64,000 bases of DNA from Prostheceraeus crozeri (GCA_907163375.1 CAJQUW010009036.1:21001-85000), one strand, 5' to 3'; positions 24,644 through 37,292 are shown, numbered from the stretch's first letter. The notes: generated by a model not told the origin, from the letters alone. Made by a program: numbers and translations.

Positions 24644-26990
24644 TCAAGGTCGGCAAGTTTGACCAATGTAATTCTTGTAACAAATTTTACATTCATAGTT
24701 ATAAACAATGTATTTATCACTACACATACTTTTAAGTCCAATATCTCTGCACAGTTTACAATTACATTTGCTGTTGTTTTTATTAGTGTTTATGCTATTA
24801 CGCAAAGTTTGACCAGGTCTACAAGTAACACGAGCAGGAAGTTCATATTTATTGACCAATTTATTAATTTTTCTTAAGTAACTATCACTAATGAAATCAA
24901 CACAAAGGTTAATTTGATTTTCATTGTTTTTATGGTTGGTTTTTGATTTAGGTCTTAAGGAGTTATGTTTGAATCCATTTTCTTACAATCGTTTTTCCAT
25001 TGCATTAATCGACCGCAAAGAAGCATCCGAACAGCGATCATGTACATACATGTATTTAATACTACTGAGTTCATAATTATTCTTCTGTGATTGGGTGACT
25101 AACTATCCTTGCGCATCGCAATTCCAGAATGACAGTATTTCCTGAACCATTTATACGACAACTTTTGATTTACGTCGACAGGGGCCTACGTATATCCAAA
25201 AATTCAAATAATTGCTTTCAGGAATTTCAATTGTGAAACTGATACTATTGCTAACTGAATTAAATAAATTTGATATGTGCTGGGAAAGCTTATTATGTTT
25301 TGGGAATTGTCCAAGATTATATCGTCGATATACCGTTTGCAAATTTTTAGGGTGCAGTATATCAATTTTTATCTAAGCTTCCAAGAGCTATTGTTTCAAT
25401 TGCATTCATGTAAATGTCGCAAAACGCGGAGCAAAATAAGCCTCCATAGGGTATCCCTTTACCTGTAAGTATGTCTTATTATTGCAAGTTACTTCATAAA
25501 GAATTTCAAACAAATTCTGAACCAATATCATCGGAATTTGGACTTTTCCTCTCAATTTGGAGGAATTTCCTCTCAATTTCAATTACGGTAGGAACTAGTT
25601 TATTTGAAATGGCAAGCATAGTGGCACGTTATTGACTTCTAACTGGTGCGGTGAAAATAGGCCTAATGACTAAATTATCGAATTGATATTTTCATCATAA
25701 ATACATGTTGTTTCTGCATTCTAAATGTCCACAAATCATCAAAATTAGACATTTTCACTTCTCTCAAAGAATCGCTTCATACGAAGTAATGACAGAATTA
25801 TTAATTCAAGCAGATGAAGCAAGAGAAAATTATCGGCTGCTTTGTACTGCAAGCTGCGCAGGTCTGTCTGCATCAATGATTTGATGAGCCCATGCTCACT
25901 CACACCAACGACCTGTCGGAATATTTCGTTATCAAAAAGAAAATGCCCTTCCGTTGCAAATTTGCATAATTATATAGAAGTGTCTTTACTATATTTAGGA
26001 TTGTTAAGGGAGTTCACACTATCTACTAGATTAGCCGCTATGCGAATAGTTTCATCGACTGGGATATTTGTAAAAAGTGAAACTGAATCAAAGATATTTC
26101 CATCAATCGACAATGTTTTATGTTCATTTATGTTGTCAATTGCAGTAGTCCTTGTCTATGACGGCCGCCTATTTGCCAAGCAAATAAAGTTGTTATGGAC
26201 AGGTGGTCGTTATTTACATGTATGTCTGTGTAACACATTTTTGTTATATTTCTATACAGTTTGCTAAATTAACATTAAATCTTGCCGAATCGGCCCTTTG
26301 AATAGACACTTTTAAAGCCTCTGAAACTATAAAAGCCAGTATCATTCTATCATTCGTGCAATCATGCAGTGTTGGACTTGTGAGTACGCGTAGGCTTATG
26401 ATTGCATATTGATATAATGTCATACATCATACAGAAAGTTATTCAAAGTTTACCTGTAAATAACGACCACCTGTCCATAACGACTTCATTTGCTTGGCAA
26501 ATAGGCGGCCGTCATAGACAAGGACTACTGCAATTGACAACATAAATGAACATAAAACATTGTCGATTGATGGAAATATCTTTGAGAAAGTTTTGATTCA
26601 ATTTCACTTTTTACAAATATCCCAGTCGATGAAACTATTCGCTTAGCGGCTGATCTAGTAGATAGTGTGAACTCCCTGAAAAGCCTAAATATAGTAAAGC
26701 AGGGTCGTTTATGACAGGGACTACTGTACTACTGCGTCATTTACAGCAAGTGCTGTGCTTATTTTACCATGAGCGTATATGGTCTAGTGCTTTTTTTATA
26801 ATACTGTCCAAGTATTTAGCTAACTTATAGCTAACTGAGGCAATGGCACTAATCATTGGTAGTATCCGCTTATCAACGTGCTGCATTTTTACTGTTCTTT
26901 AAATGTTACTAGGTTCACTGCCAAAGTTTTATCATCTACATATTTCTTTACATTTTTACACAAAAACCGGTACACTCGCTTATCTTACTG
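24644..26990 (-). mobile_element. Penelope-like element relic, minus strand
   Basis: Read on the minus strand, pieces occur in the order expected for a PLE: a finger-type segment SAIASVSYKLAKYLDSIIKK (about 26790-26860), DSVSLFTNIPVDETIRIAANL (about 26010-26100), TGKGIPYGGLFCSAFCDIYMN and KRYIDDIIL (about 25310-25460, YxDD palm), and a GIY-YIG start YECKICYKNYIGQTCRP (about 24645-24700). Stops and frame changes interrupt it many times. A palindromic rearrangement (25990-26695) and a pogo-like inverted-repeat insertion lie inside. It is an old inactive copy. Coding-like minus-strand sequence continues to about 27200 but is not recognised. Confidence 0.65.
25990..26695. repeat. Large palindrome inside the PLE relic
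   Basis: About 230 bases at 25990-26217 recur in inverted orientation at 26456-26695, around a spacer of about 238 bases. The inner 75 bases of each arm begin CAGTAGTCCTTGTC at the outer side, like pogo-type ends, while the outer 150 bases are PLE coding sequence (the DSVSLFTNIPVDE segment). A further pogo-like end (GACAGGGACTACTG) lies at about 26714-26727. Confidence 0.75.
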
Positions 26991-27850
26991 TATGTAACCG
27001 GTGGATGTATCGGCATCCAACAGTTCCTGTCATTCCTCTGTATTGACGACAGTCAGACAATTAACCACCAATATTTCAAACATGCTAATGTCTTTGCGAC
27101 CCGATAGCTAGAGTTCTTTTGTTGCTCTGTTCATTACAAACCTTTTTTTACAATCTTTGATGAAATTATTTACTAGATCTGAATATTTTGCTTTATAGAA
27201 AAAGTCAATCCAAACTGATCACTATTTCGCATGTTCACCGAAACAATTTTTTCTACTTCATATTTTTGCTTGTCATTACTTTATTGTTTTGGAACAATGC
27301 TGTGCTTCAAGCCATACCGCAGTAGTTCATATTCCTCCAAAGTTGTTGATAACTACTCTAGTTACTGTGGCATCAGCGACTTTCGATCCATTCGAAAACC
27401 AAAGTCCTCTGTAGGTGTCATTGTGCCTATTTTCAATAACTTTAATTTTACCCTTAATAGATTTTATCACTAAAAGTTTCAACATTGCAAGCAGAAACCA
27501 AAGTAAAAAGTGTTGCTTAGTTTTAGAGACACATAATTCAGGATTTTATCATTGATCTGCTTCTCAACATAATTTTGATGTGATTGTAACACTATTTTGT
27601 TGTATTCATTACCAATCTCCGAAAACCTGAACTCATGGTATTTTAATGGTCAGAAATTTTGCGGCCACGTTTGGAAGCAGACATCCCTCAAAAGATTTCA
27701 TCTATGTGAAGTTTGCACGGTTTTCCACTAACATTTCATCTTGCGCAACATGACGACAGGGAGTTTATATAATTGACTTACAGTGTAAAAATACGTTGCA
27801 GCCTTGACACTCTTGTACATCCAGGATGACATGTAACTTATAATGAAAGC
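26991..27850. other. Possible far PLE 5' part, otherwise non-coding
   Basis: The minus strand to about 27200 has a broken coding-like stretch that I cannot place in a family. The remainder shows nothing supportable. Confidence 0.3.
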
Positions 27851-27851
27851 C

Positions 27852-28117
27852 ATTACGCTCATCGAATTGCTAATTTAACAAACATTACCTCTCCAAGGCT
27901 GTCATGACAGAGAGAATTTGTAAGAAACTATTATTCCTTCTGCATTACTATCATTATCAGTCAATTCTGTAATATTTTCTTCAAAACTGCAAAAATTTGC
28001 ACATTTGGTATCAATGCCAACTTGTTGAATTCATTTAATAAAATCAAAACTGTACACACATTGGGGATTTAATAAATGTTGACTTGCTACTATACCCAAT
28101 GTACTTACTCTATGCAA
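27852..28117 (-). mobile_element. CCATAGAGTA-family inverted-repeat element, copy B (partial)
   Basis: About 265 bases match the terminal third of the family, including the words ACACATTGGGGATTTAATAAATG and CTTACTCTATG at the end. The rest of the element is missing. Confidence 0.65.
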
Positions 28118-31100
28118 GGAAAACCTCTGAGTCCTTCTTGCATTAGATGTAATCAATACAAGAAATGGCTGATCAAAAACGATGCAGATAAATGCCGGAA
28201 TAGCTGCATTCACTGACATCTCAACCTCCATGTTTGAAGATAGGATGTTGGCATTTTTGAAGAGCTTCTATTTCCCAGATTTGGAGGCACTGACTTTGAA
28301 GATGGATGAAGTGCTCCTCATGCTGTTTAGCCGGACGTACTACCATGACCTTAGAAGGAAATCCGTCATCTGTTTCAGGCTGCAGGCCTGAAATAATCAA
28401 AAGATTGAAGAATGTCTGCTCGCAGTATAGTACAAATGTGCTCTCAGCAGCTGTAGACGCTGCGTTTCGCCGTGCAATGGCTTGTCCGTCATAATGACAC
28501 GGAATAGCCCAATCTAGATTACCACATTCATCTTTTAGCAAGAGGTTGCCGTGTGACTGATTATACACTGCAGGGTGTCAGCATCGGAAAAGAAGTTGTG
28601 AAGTTCTTGTTTGAAAATGTCATGAGCAGATCACAAGTCACATTCTCTCCAAGTAACTGAAATCATTGTCAAACAGACCATCCGAATATCGGCAATTATA
28701 GACTCCTGCTGTCTCACGCGCACTGGCGAGCATGTCAAAGCACAGTCAGATAAGAGCAGTTGTTGTGCATTCAATTTATCAGTAACTATAAGCTGATCAA
28801 CGCTGATTACACCACATTTGCAGACAGAAGAGCTTCAATCACAACGTCAGCATGCCAGGTGAGTTCAATTTCCGATAATTCTACTGTCTGGGATATTCAA
28901 TACATCAATACTTAGACTCGTAGACATCTTCAGAGTTTGACATCCACACTTAAACGGAAGTCAGCGACTGATATGCACTGTATAATGCAGCCAATCAAAT
29001 ACGCAATGTTAAAACAATGTTCATCAAAGCAGTTCTGTATCTACTCGAGGACGTGATGCAATTGATTTAGCAGCTCATATCGATGCAACAGAAGCCACAG
29101 CAGTTAACCCTCACCTCACTGGGGGAAGGGGCGTTTCCACCCTGGCAAATATCTTTTAAACCAAGTAATCTGCGGCCACTAGATTTCTAGTAGCTTACTT
29201 TCTAAGTATTATGCAACTTTTGACGAAGGAAAATAAATCTGTCACAATACTTTTGTTGTGAGATCTATTTCAAAATTTTTGGAATATTTTGGCTGATTTT
29301 GGTATATTTCCTTCAAATGCATATCGCGGCATCATCAGTTGAGATTACATGAAGGATTCTCCCTCTCAATATAAAGATATTCACTTTTTGAATTTGAAAT
29401 GATCGGCTTTTTATGTATGCATATTTGATATTTGAAATTCCATATTATTTTCTATTGTTTTTTACTTTTTAGCTCCGCATTTAATCAGCAATTATTGAAA
29501 ATTTTAGAATCATATTGCATTTAGCTTCAGTGTCTCGACAAAAGTTCACCAAAAAAGGCTGTTTCTTCTCCTGCAGAAACTAAATGTGCGATTGTAGTGG
29601 CAGTTGAGTTGAACTAAAAGATTGAATTATTTGACCTCATCTAATACAATGATGTAATCAGAGCGATTAGCAATCATCGTTTTATTAACCACTTTGACCA
29701 GATCTTTTGATCAGTTGTTTTTGTTGTCATTTTCCATTTCAAATAGTGATCTAATGCAAATTTGTTAAAAGTTGGCGCTTTTTGACCTTCAACCTTCACT
29801 CAGCCCAGGGATGACTTTGAACACAAAAATAGTTCAGTTTTTCTGAATCCCTTTTCAATACCCATTCGATTGATGTGTGGTTTGGCAAAAATATGATCAT
29901 TTAGCCATCTTTGCATGCGCCGTGATGGAGGTCATGTGGAACACCTTGTGTCATAGAAATCAACAATACCATAGAAAGTCATAGAATGGAAACTGCATGA
30001 AAACTATGGCACACGCCGGGGGAACTTAATTGGGGCAAAATGCAGATTTTGCGAGCTGCCTTTCTTGTTTTCTGGTTGGCATTTTCAATTATCAAGTCAA
30101 TTTGTGATCTGGATTGCTGCCCCTTGTCCAATGTACACAAAAGCAATAGTGAATTTACAAAATACTGCGCCGACAGGATGAAAAAGAAGGAAATCCTTTT
30201 AAATGTTCTGGATGGTCATCATTTTGAAATATCGCTCCTATAATCAATCAAGAGTATAATCAGACACATATGCAACTTGTAATGTCGATTTACAGGGCAT
30301 GCATTGGTCCAGCTTGAAATCAGAGGCCAAGAAATCTCAGAGTATTCATTTTGCTTTGAAGGATTCCCCTGTTCAATATGAACAATTTTCAAAACCTTTG
30401 CATGCTTTCGAATATGAGCTTCCAAAATAACATCACACTATATTACATAAGTCATTAATTGAAAAGTTCCAACGGCATTTTATTTATCTGATAAATGTCT
30501 GTCGCTAAAGAAGCTTTCGATGTGTTTATTCCTGAAGAGTGCTAGGTTTCTTGACCGTTAGAAGGAGAAATTATCCAATAATTAGAATTTTTATCTTTGA
30601 ATTCTTGAAATGTTCTTACAACCAGTACACCGACTACTTTCGATTATGACTCTGTGAACCAATTTTTAATTCTCATTCTAATATTGAAACATTGGAAAAT
30701 AGTTGTCAATGACTGCTACAAATAGACACAGCATATTAATCCATAGAATAGTAGGTTATTTCATATGAAACAATGCCACCACCTCACTTGCAATTCTCTT
30801 CATGAAAATCCTGCAATTTGCTGTCAACAACTTCCACAACCAACTTGGCAAATAGTTTGACTATGATACAATGTTTTAGATCGAATATGATCTACAAACC
30901 ATAGATTTTTCATGTGCCATCATTGTACATAGGCAAGATATCAAACTTCCATTCTAGTGTATTGTTATCTACTTCTATACCTTGTGTAGATTTTTAGATA
31001 TTATTGCAATTCAGTGTACGACTTTCGATCGATCAATAAAGTGCAAAAGCAAAGAACTAGAGCCTCAATAATAACTTATGAAAATCCGCCACAAGATCGC

Positions 31101-31202
31101 GAACACCCTGTATAATAATTTGGGAGTTCGATAAAACACATCAGTGAGGCGAGGGTCTTTTAGACGCGTATCAAGCACTGAAATAATTCTGGAATCGACA
31201 GT
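28118..31202. other. Non-coding or unrecognised host DNA
   Basis: The first 500 bases are GC-richer and carry overlapping short frames on both strands (longest 115 codons on minus, 28221-28568). None resembles a family I know. The rest (28.6-31.2 kb) shows no long frame, repeat or RNA gene. Confidence 0.35.
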
Positions 31203-32049
31203 GCATAGAGTAAGTATATTACGTAGAGTGGCAGCTCCGCATATATTAAATCCCAATGGGAATACACCTTCGATTTTAATAAATGAACTCGAGGAGGAGG
31301 TAGTTGGTAATTGTTACCAAATGTGAGATATGCAAATTTATGCAGTTTTGCAGAAACTACAACGGAATTGAGTGATCATGATAGTATTGCAGAAGGAATG
31401 ATGGTGTTTTGCAGAGATCCTCTCTGTCATGACAGCCTTGGAGAGGTGATGCTTGATAAATTAGCAATTCTATAGGTTGCTATTGCTTTCATGTTCAACC
31501 TCAAGAGTATTTTCGTAACCGGGATCATATCCTCAGCAACCTGCCTCTGGAAGAGCAAAATCACATAATCAAAGACAATGATTTCAATTGACTTTGAGAG
31601 ATGTAAATGGGTTCACATCACTATTCAGATTCAAGAAATGAAACATGAATTTAGTGAATCATGAAATCATGCCGGTGAAAATTGAATTGAAAACTTGAAA
31701 TTTCAGCCAAGAAAGCATGAATAATATCGCGACTTTTTCATGAAGACTTCCATTATGATACAATTCATGAAATTCCCTTAATAATCAGCTTGATTTCCGC
31801 TTAGTTACGATGCTTATTAGCAAATATTCATCGTTTTGATGTCCAACTTGTTTCATACTACTTGTATAGGAGCGTCATCTCGGTAGTATATAAATTGGCA
31901 AATTTTGATATTTTTCAAAAGTGCTCAAATAATTTTTTGGACCACGGGAACGTAATCGGCGCAAGAAGCTGAATCTTTTGATATAAAAATTTTCAGTGTA
32001 TACAGATACTTTTTTGAGTCAACACTACCTGCATATCCCTACTCTATGG
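31203..32049 (+). mobile_element. CCATAGAGTA-family inverted-repeat element, copy C (full length)
   Basis: Full-length member of about 847 bases. The left end (CATAGAGTAAGTATATTACG) and the right end (complement CCATAGAGTAGGGATATGCAG) are inverted copies of about 28 bases. The interior has no open frame of note, so it is a non-autonomous DNA transposon of unassigned superfamily. Confidence 0.75.
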
Positions 32050-32684
32050 GACAGGGTATGTTATGAAATGTTCAATTAAAGAAGAATTTTCATAATTCAT
32101 TCATCATACTAAAATAGATGATATTTGAACACATGTGCTACCGGTATGCGCATCACACATGGATATCACTCTTTGAAAATCCTTGCTGCTACTCGTAGGC
32201 ACTATTTACTTCATATTCCTAATTAAATTTGAATTTGAAGTGTCTAAAAGGTATCGCACAGGACATATCTTACGCATGTAATTCCATCATGATACTACTT
32301 AGTCTATCGCCTGTAATAGAAGAGCAATGCTTTTTGTCAGTTTTGAACGAACTATAGCCGCTTCCATCCGTTCGACATATTTCATTAATAAACTATTCTA
32401 CAGGAAGGAATTGCAAGCTAAAAACACTTCTAATGTATACGGTGACTCTTCAACATGAGGAAAATTTCTTGTCTAATTCTATAGCTCTTGATGTTTGTTA
32501 TTATGACTTGAGCGAAGAAAATTCTATGTCGTGATGTTCAGGCTGAAAATTTTCAATAATCCGGTTTCAATCCGCGGGTTCTTTGGGTTCCTCCTCTTAG
32601 CATTCAAGTGTTGTATCAACAGCTGTAAAAATGAAAAGTATAGAATGAACGATAGACCCAGGGGGGAAGATAGTTGCCTCAACG
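32050..32684. other. Non-coding host DNA
   Basis: Nothing supportable seen. Confidence 0.4.
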
Positions 32685-32925
32685 GTAAAATGTCAGCCCC
32701 GGCCCAACGCAATTTTGTCTCGAACGGTAGCCAACTTGTACCCGACGGTTACACTACAGCACATACAGCTATTGCCAGGCTATGCGAACCAAAACTACGT
32801 ATAAATTTGCTCCAACACTTCTCTGTATGTTCTGTAGTGTAGCCGTCGGGTTTAAGTTGGCTACCGTGCGCAAAGCCGCCGTTGGCACTCGAGACAAAAT
32901 TGCGTGGGGCCGGAGATGACATTCT
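32685..32925. mobile_element. Hairpin-type inverted-repeat element (about 240 bp)
   Basis: Arms at about 32685-32770 and 32825-32925 are inverted copies (CAACGCAATTTTGTCTCGA, GGTAGCCAACTT, CCCGACGG, ACACTACAG words in both), with a spacer of about 55 bases. One arm has a small extra segment. GC-rich relative to the host. MITE-like, superfamily unknown. Confidence 0.65.
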
Positions 32926-33010
32926 GCCATTCGGGAGGAAGGATTAGGATTTCGGAGCCGTGGGCCCGCTACCACGGTCCGGATCCGACCCATGAACTTC
33001 GACATACAGT

Positions 33011-33639
33011 CGGGTCACCAGCACGAGACCGAAAGTGAGGTTTTCACAGAATCATGTACATCCTATTGCTAATGCGAAACCACAAGTCTGTCGAGGTCTG
33101 CCCAGTATCTCTTATTGTGAGACAAGAACAAAGAAGACATATAAATCCAATGAGAAGAAGACTAAGTCTTTCGGTAAAATCACATTCGTCTGTATTTCTG
33201 TGATTAAGTGAGAAGTCCTTTGGTAAGTGTTCATTAACTTTTGCTTTAGAAGCTGACACATTGTGATTTATCAAATCGCTTTTTGTCGTCAAACAAAACA
33301 TCTTTATCAAATATTAGCTGAACCTTATTGTCTTTAGATAAATTAAATTTTAATTTAAATTTAATTACATCGTAAGACCGATTCTAAACACAGCTGATAC
33401 TGTGCCAAATGTTGTTGTAGTATGAAAATACTATGATTTCGCATGCGTTCTCAGAGAGTTAATGCATGCGTTCTCAGAGAGTTCGATAAGTTCTCAGAGA
33501 GTTAAGACAAACCGAGGCATCAGCTGTGTCTCATTAGATAGTTACCAGCATGCAGTTACAGCACAAATGGTGTTTCTCAGGAACAGTAACTCATTTTTTC
33601 AGTCTGCCATGTGAAACGACTTCTCTCAAAATCGTCTAC
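33011..33639. repeat. Non-coding DNA with a three-copy minisatellite
   Basis: At about 33437-33508 the phrase GTTCTCAGAGAGTT is repeated three times, two copies preceded by GCATGC. Nothing else is supportable in this stretch. Confidence 0.5.
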
Positions 33640-34886
33640 CAATAAATCATGTGGTAGTGACAAAGTCCCAAACCTCTTGCTGAAAGCCTGTTCAGATATC
33701 ATAGCCTATCCCGTGTATATGATCTTTCGATTTTCGATAGACACTCGGTGCTTTCCATCTTAATGGAAGTTAACCGTTATAGTCCCAATTCCAAAGCGAA
33801 ATAATCCAAAATTGAAAGACTTTCCACCGATTTCTTTCGACCGCCAAGCTTTTGGAGCGAATAGTTCTCAGGTCCATCTTACCGTCCATTGAATTTTTGT
33901 TTGGTTCCTACCAGTTCGTTTATCCTAAAAATGAATCCACTGAGTGTGGTTTGGTAAAAATTCATGACTGAATTACATCATATATGGAGGACGATGATGT
34001 GAGAGCGGTTCGAATAACGGGTTTTTACTTATCAAAAGATTTCGAAAGTGTAAATCACAACTATTTAATTGATCGTCTTGTAACAATGGGTATCAACCGA
34101 GGATTCATTTTGTGGTTGAAATCCTATTTGACAGGAAGATATCAGCAAAACAAATTCAATGATGTATATGGACCATTATTTATGCTTACATCCGGTGTGC
34201 CGCAGGGGTCAGTGTTAGGGCCATGCCTGTTTGGTTATTGCTTGGGTTCCTTGGAAGTTCCTCCTTCGTGCACTATGGTAATTTATGCCGACGACATCAC
34301 CTTGGTTCAATCATTGCCACGCTGCAATGCTGCTTCTAACCTCTTAGATGTTCAAAGATATTTATGTGATAGAAAGCTATAGTTAAATGTCGACAAGTCC
34401 AGAAAAATGATAATTCCACATTGTCATATTGTTGCTGATGACAACATTAATATGAAGTTAGTCAGGAAAATTTGAATTTTGGGCATTTATTGAGAAGATT
34501 CGCTGACTTGGGATCTACACTTCAATTACATCTTAAAAACTAATGTTAAGAGACTGCATGTTCTACGTGTTTTGAAGCCATTTTTGTCAAAAAAGTGAAT
34601 TATGTAATGTTTATAACAGTCTCATTGTATCAATATTCATGCACGCATCTCCACTTTTGTGTTGGCTACCAAGAAAATTTGCTCACAAGTTGCGTGTCTT
34701 TCAAAATCGCGCACACAGATTGATTTGTGAGGTAGATTGTCGATCCAGCCTTTTTCAAGATTTGTCAGTTCTTCGTCGAACTTGTGTCGCGGACTTTTTT
34801 GAAAGACGTGAACAAATTATTGAGCATCCACTGCATGAAATAATTCCAAGGCGTATGCCAAGTGGGCAGTTATGTTTTCCATACAC
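33640..34886 (+). mobile_element. LINE ORF2 (CR1/Jockey type), target of the Polinton
   Basis: The first part reads VPNLLLKACSDIIAYPVYMI and a degenerate PIPK...PIS segment (RT finger). Frame 33984-34382 has FESVNHNYLIDRLVTMGI, SGVPQGSVLGPCLF and IYADDITLV with the catalytic ADD. Frame 34639 onward has LRVFQNRAHRLICEVD and ends FPYTAT at the Polinton border. The copy has several frame changes and lacks an endonuclease, so it was already decayed. Its last 16 codons lie on the other side of the Polinton at 58550-58601. Confidence 0.75.
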
Positions 34887-34892
34887 GGCTAC
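34887..34892 (+). repeat. Target-site duplication GGCTAC, left copy
   Basis: Six bases directly before the Polinton end; the same six follow the other end at 58550-58555. Six-base duplications are the rule for Polintons and reflect the staggered cut of their integrase. Confidence 0.95.
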
Positions 34893-35653
34893 AGTAGTAA
34901 GTAAAACTCCACTTCTGGATAGCGCAAGATGGCCGCCATCGCTGAGTCCCCCCCCCTGGCACGGCAGAGTGTCGTGGTCGGCCGCCGTGGTGCTTCGGGT
35001 CTGAGTCCCCCCCCCTCTGGAACGACAGAGGTTGTGGTCTGTCGTGGTGTGCCGGCCAGGTGGGTCCACGTTCACAACATGTTCGCTGACTCCCCCCCCC
35101 CCTCTGGAACGATAGAGTGTGAGACTCGGGTGAGTTGGTCCGACCGCCTGGTTGACGTGGGCGACCGCCAGGATTAGTCTTGAGGCTATAGTGTGTGATG
35201 TTTTTGGTGCAATCTGCTGAATGTTGGGTTGTAAAATGGGTTGTTTCGAGTGGAAGGAGTGGTCGGATGAGAAAACGGAGGTCGGATTCGTATTCAGCGT
35301 GAAATTCTGCATCGGTAGGGTGAGTTTCAAGTCAATCGGTGAGAAAAAATTTTCAACATTTTTCGAAAAACGACAGAGTTAGAATTTGGGACGTTTTGGT
35401 GTGTAGCGTCAAAACGAAGCATCGGATGAGAAAACGGAGGTCAGATTCGGATTCAGCGTGAAATTCTGCATCGGTAGGGTGAGTTTCAAGTCAATCGGAG
35501 AGAAAAAGTTTTCGGCTGACGTCCCCCCCCCCTGGACAGCTTGCTTCGATTTTGGCTTCCAGTGGACGGATTTTGTCGTGCGATAGCTCGTTTGAAAGCT
35601 AAGAGTGAGACAAATTCAGTGAAAGAATCGGCTTGTTCCTATCTGTCTTCGTT
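34893..35653 (+). repeat. Polinton left terminal inverted repeat
   Basis: Starts AGTAGTAAGTAAAACTCCAC and matches the complement of 57770-58549. It contains four C tracts of about 8-11 bases, three of them within the setting CTGASTC(n)CTGG..CGRYAGAG, and two copies of a sub-repeat around CGGATGAGAAAACGGAGGTC. The boundary at 35653 is where strict similarity ends; related sequence recurs further in. Confidence 0.9.
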
Positions 35654-36990
35654 CAAAAGTTAGAGCGGTTACAAGATTTTAGGTCGGAGCTCGCTCACCT
35701 GAAAAAATCCTAAGTGTCAGAGTGACTTTGTATGGGTAAAATTTTGAAAATTTTCCAAAGTGTGGAATTTCGACCTGGGACCGCCACCAAAACATTTTTC
35801 ATCAAATTTCACTGACCTCCCCCCCGACAGCAATCTTCTAACTTTGGTTCTAGTGGACGGATTTTGTCTTACAGCTACTCGTTTGAAAGAGGAGAAAAAC
35901 TGCTCGACAACATTTTTTGTTGCGAGTCAATCGGACCAGCCGTTCAAAAGTTAGAGCGGTTACAAGATTTTAGGTCGGAGCTCGCTTACTTGAAAAAATC
36001 CTAAGTGTCAGAGTGACTTTGTATGGGTAAAATTTTGAAAATTTTCCAAAGTGTGGAATTTCGACCTGGGACCGCCACCAAAACATTTTTCATCAAATTT
36101 CACTGACCTCCCCCCCCCCCGACAGCAATCTTCTAACTTTGGTTCCAGTGGACGGATTTTGTCTTACAGCTACTCGTTTGAAAGAGGAGAAAAAACTGCT
36201 CGACAACATTTTTTGTTGCGAGTCAATCGGACCAGCCGTTCAAAAGTTAGAGCGGTTACAAGATTTTAGGTCGGAGCTCGCTTACTTGAAAAAATCCTAA
36301 GTGTCAGAGTGACTTTGTATGGGTAAAATTTTGAAAATTTTCCAAAGTGTGGAATTTCGACCTGGGACCGCCACCAAAACATTTTTCATCAAATTTCACT
36401 GACCTCCCCCCCCCCGACAGCAATCTTCTAACTTTGGTTCTAGTGGACGGATTTTGTCGTGCGATAGCTCGTTTGAAAGAGGAGAAAAAACTGCTCGACA
36501 ACATTTTTTGTTGCGAGTCAATCGGACCAGCCGTTCAAAAGTTAGAGCGGTTACAAGATTTTAGGTCGGAGCTCGCTTACTTGAAAAAATCCTAAGTGTC
36601 AGAGTGACTTTGTATGGGTAAAATTTTGAAAATTTTCCAAAGTGTGGAATTTCGACCTGGGACCGCCACCAAAACATTTTTCATAAAATTTCACTGACCT
36701 CCCCCCCCCCGACAGCAATCTTCTAACTTTGGTTCTAGTGGACGGATTTTGTCGTGCGATAGCTCGTTTGAAAGCTAAGAGTGAGACAAATTCAGTGAAA
36801 GAATCGGCTTGTTCCTATCTGTCTTCGTTTAGATGTGAGACGCCATTTAAGATTTTAGGTCGGAGCTCGCTCACCTGAAAAAATCCTAAGTATCAGAGTG
36901 ACTTTGTATGGGTAAAATTTTGAAAATTTTCCAAAGTGTGGAATTTCGACCTGGGACCGTCACCAAAACATTTTTCATCAAATTTCTCTG
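35654..36990 (+). repeat. Subterminal tandem repeats, about 292-bp unit
   Basis: Five copies of a segment around GTGTGGAATTTCGACCTGGG stand at about 35760, 36051, 36347, 36643 and 36937. Each unit has a run of C (7-10), a GTGGACGGATTTTGTC part shared with the terminal repeat, and ends AAAAAATCCTAAGTGTCAG. Open frames in the units are by-products. The array is only at the left end of the element. Confidence 0.85.
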
Positions 36991-37090
36991 AATGAGGGGG
37001 GGGGGGTCAGTGAAATTTGATGAAAAATGTTTTGGTAAAGGTCCCAGGTCGAAATTCGGAAGTTTTGAATTTTTCAAAATTTTCACCACA
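36900..37090. repeat. Inverted copy of the repeat unit (large hairpin)
   Basis: After the last direct copy the unit turns back on itself: the TTTGAAAATTTT..CGACCTGGGAC..AAAACATTTTTCATCAAATTTC sequence of the last unit is followed, after a short G tract, by its complement. Arms of about 80 bases with almost no spacer would form a strong hairpin or cruciform. Confidence 0.8.
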
Positions 37091-37292
37091 CTGGAGCTCT
37101 CACACTTAGGAATTTTTTCACTTGTGGCATGTTACATGCACATGTGCTGACGGACCAACTTCCCGTGGTCATATGAGAATGGTTCAGGTGTCATATTGTA
37201 AAGAATGATGAGACGAATCGTTTGCAACAAACCGCATGTCGCTACAATGAATACTTTCGGAGATAGAGCCATTTTAAGTTTTCTTCCGAGCA

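Noticed and set aside
28221-28568. 115-codon minus-strand frame
   Set aside because: No recognisable motif, no splice or promoter context, and overlapping frames of similar length on the other strand.
34755-35330. 191-codon frame in the left terminal repeat, also seen in part at 58091-58608
   Set aside because: It lies across the LINE-Polinton border and inside the terminal repeat; it carries no known motif and depends on C-tract length.
35760-36595. Repeated short frames beginning MWNFDLGPPPKHF
   Set aside because: They are repeated units of the subterminal array with variable C tracts; no evidence for translation.
35654-36990. CRISPR-like array
   Set aside because: The units are about 292 bases, directly adjacent and in a eukaryotic element; there are no short repeats with unique spacers.
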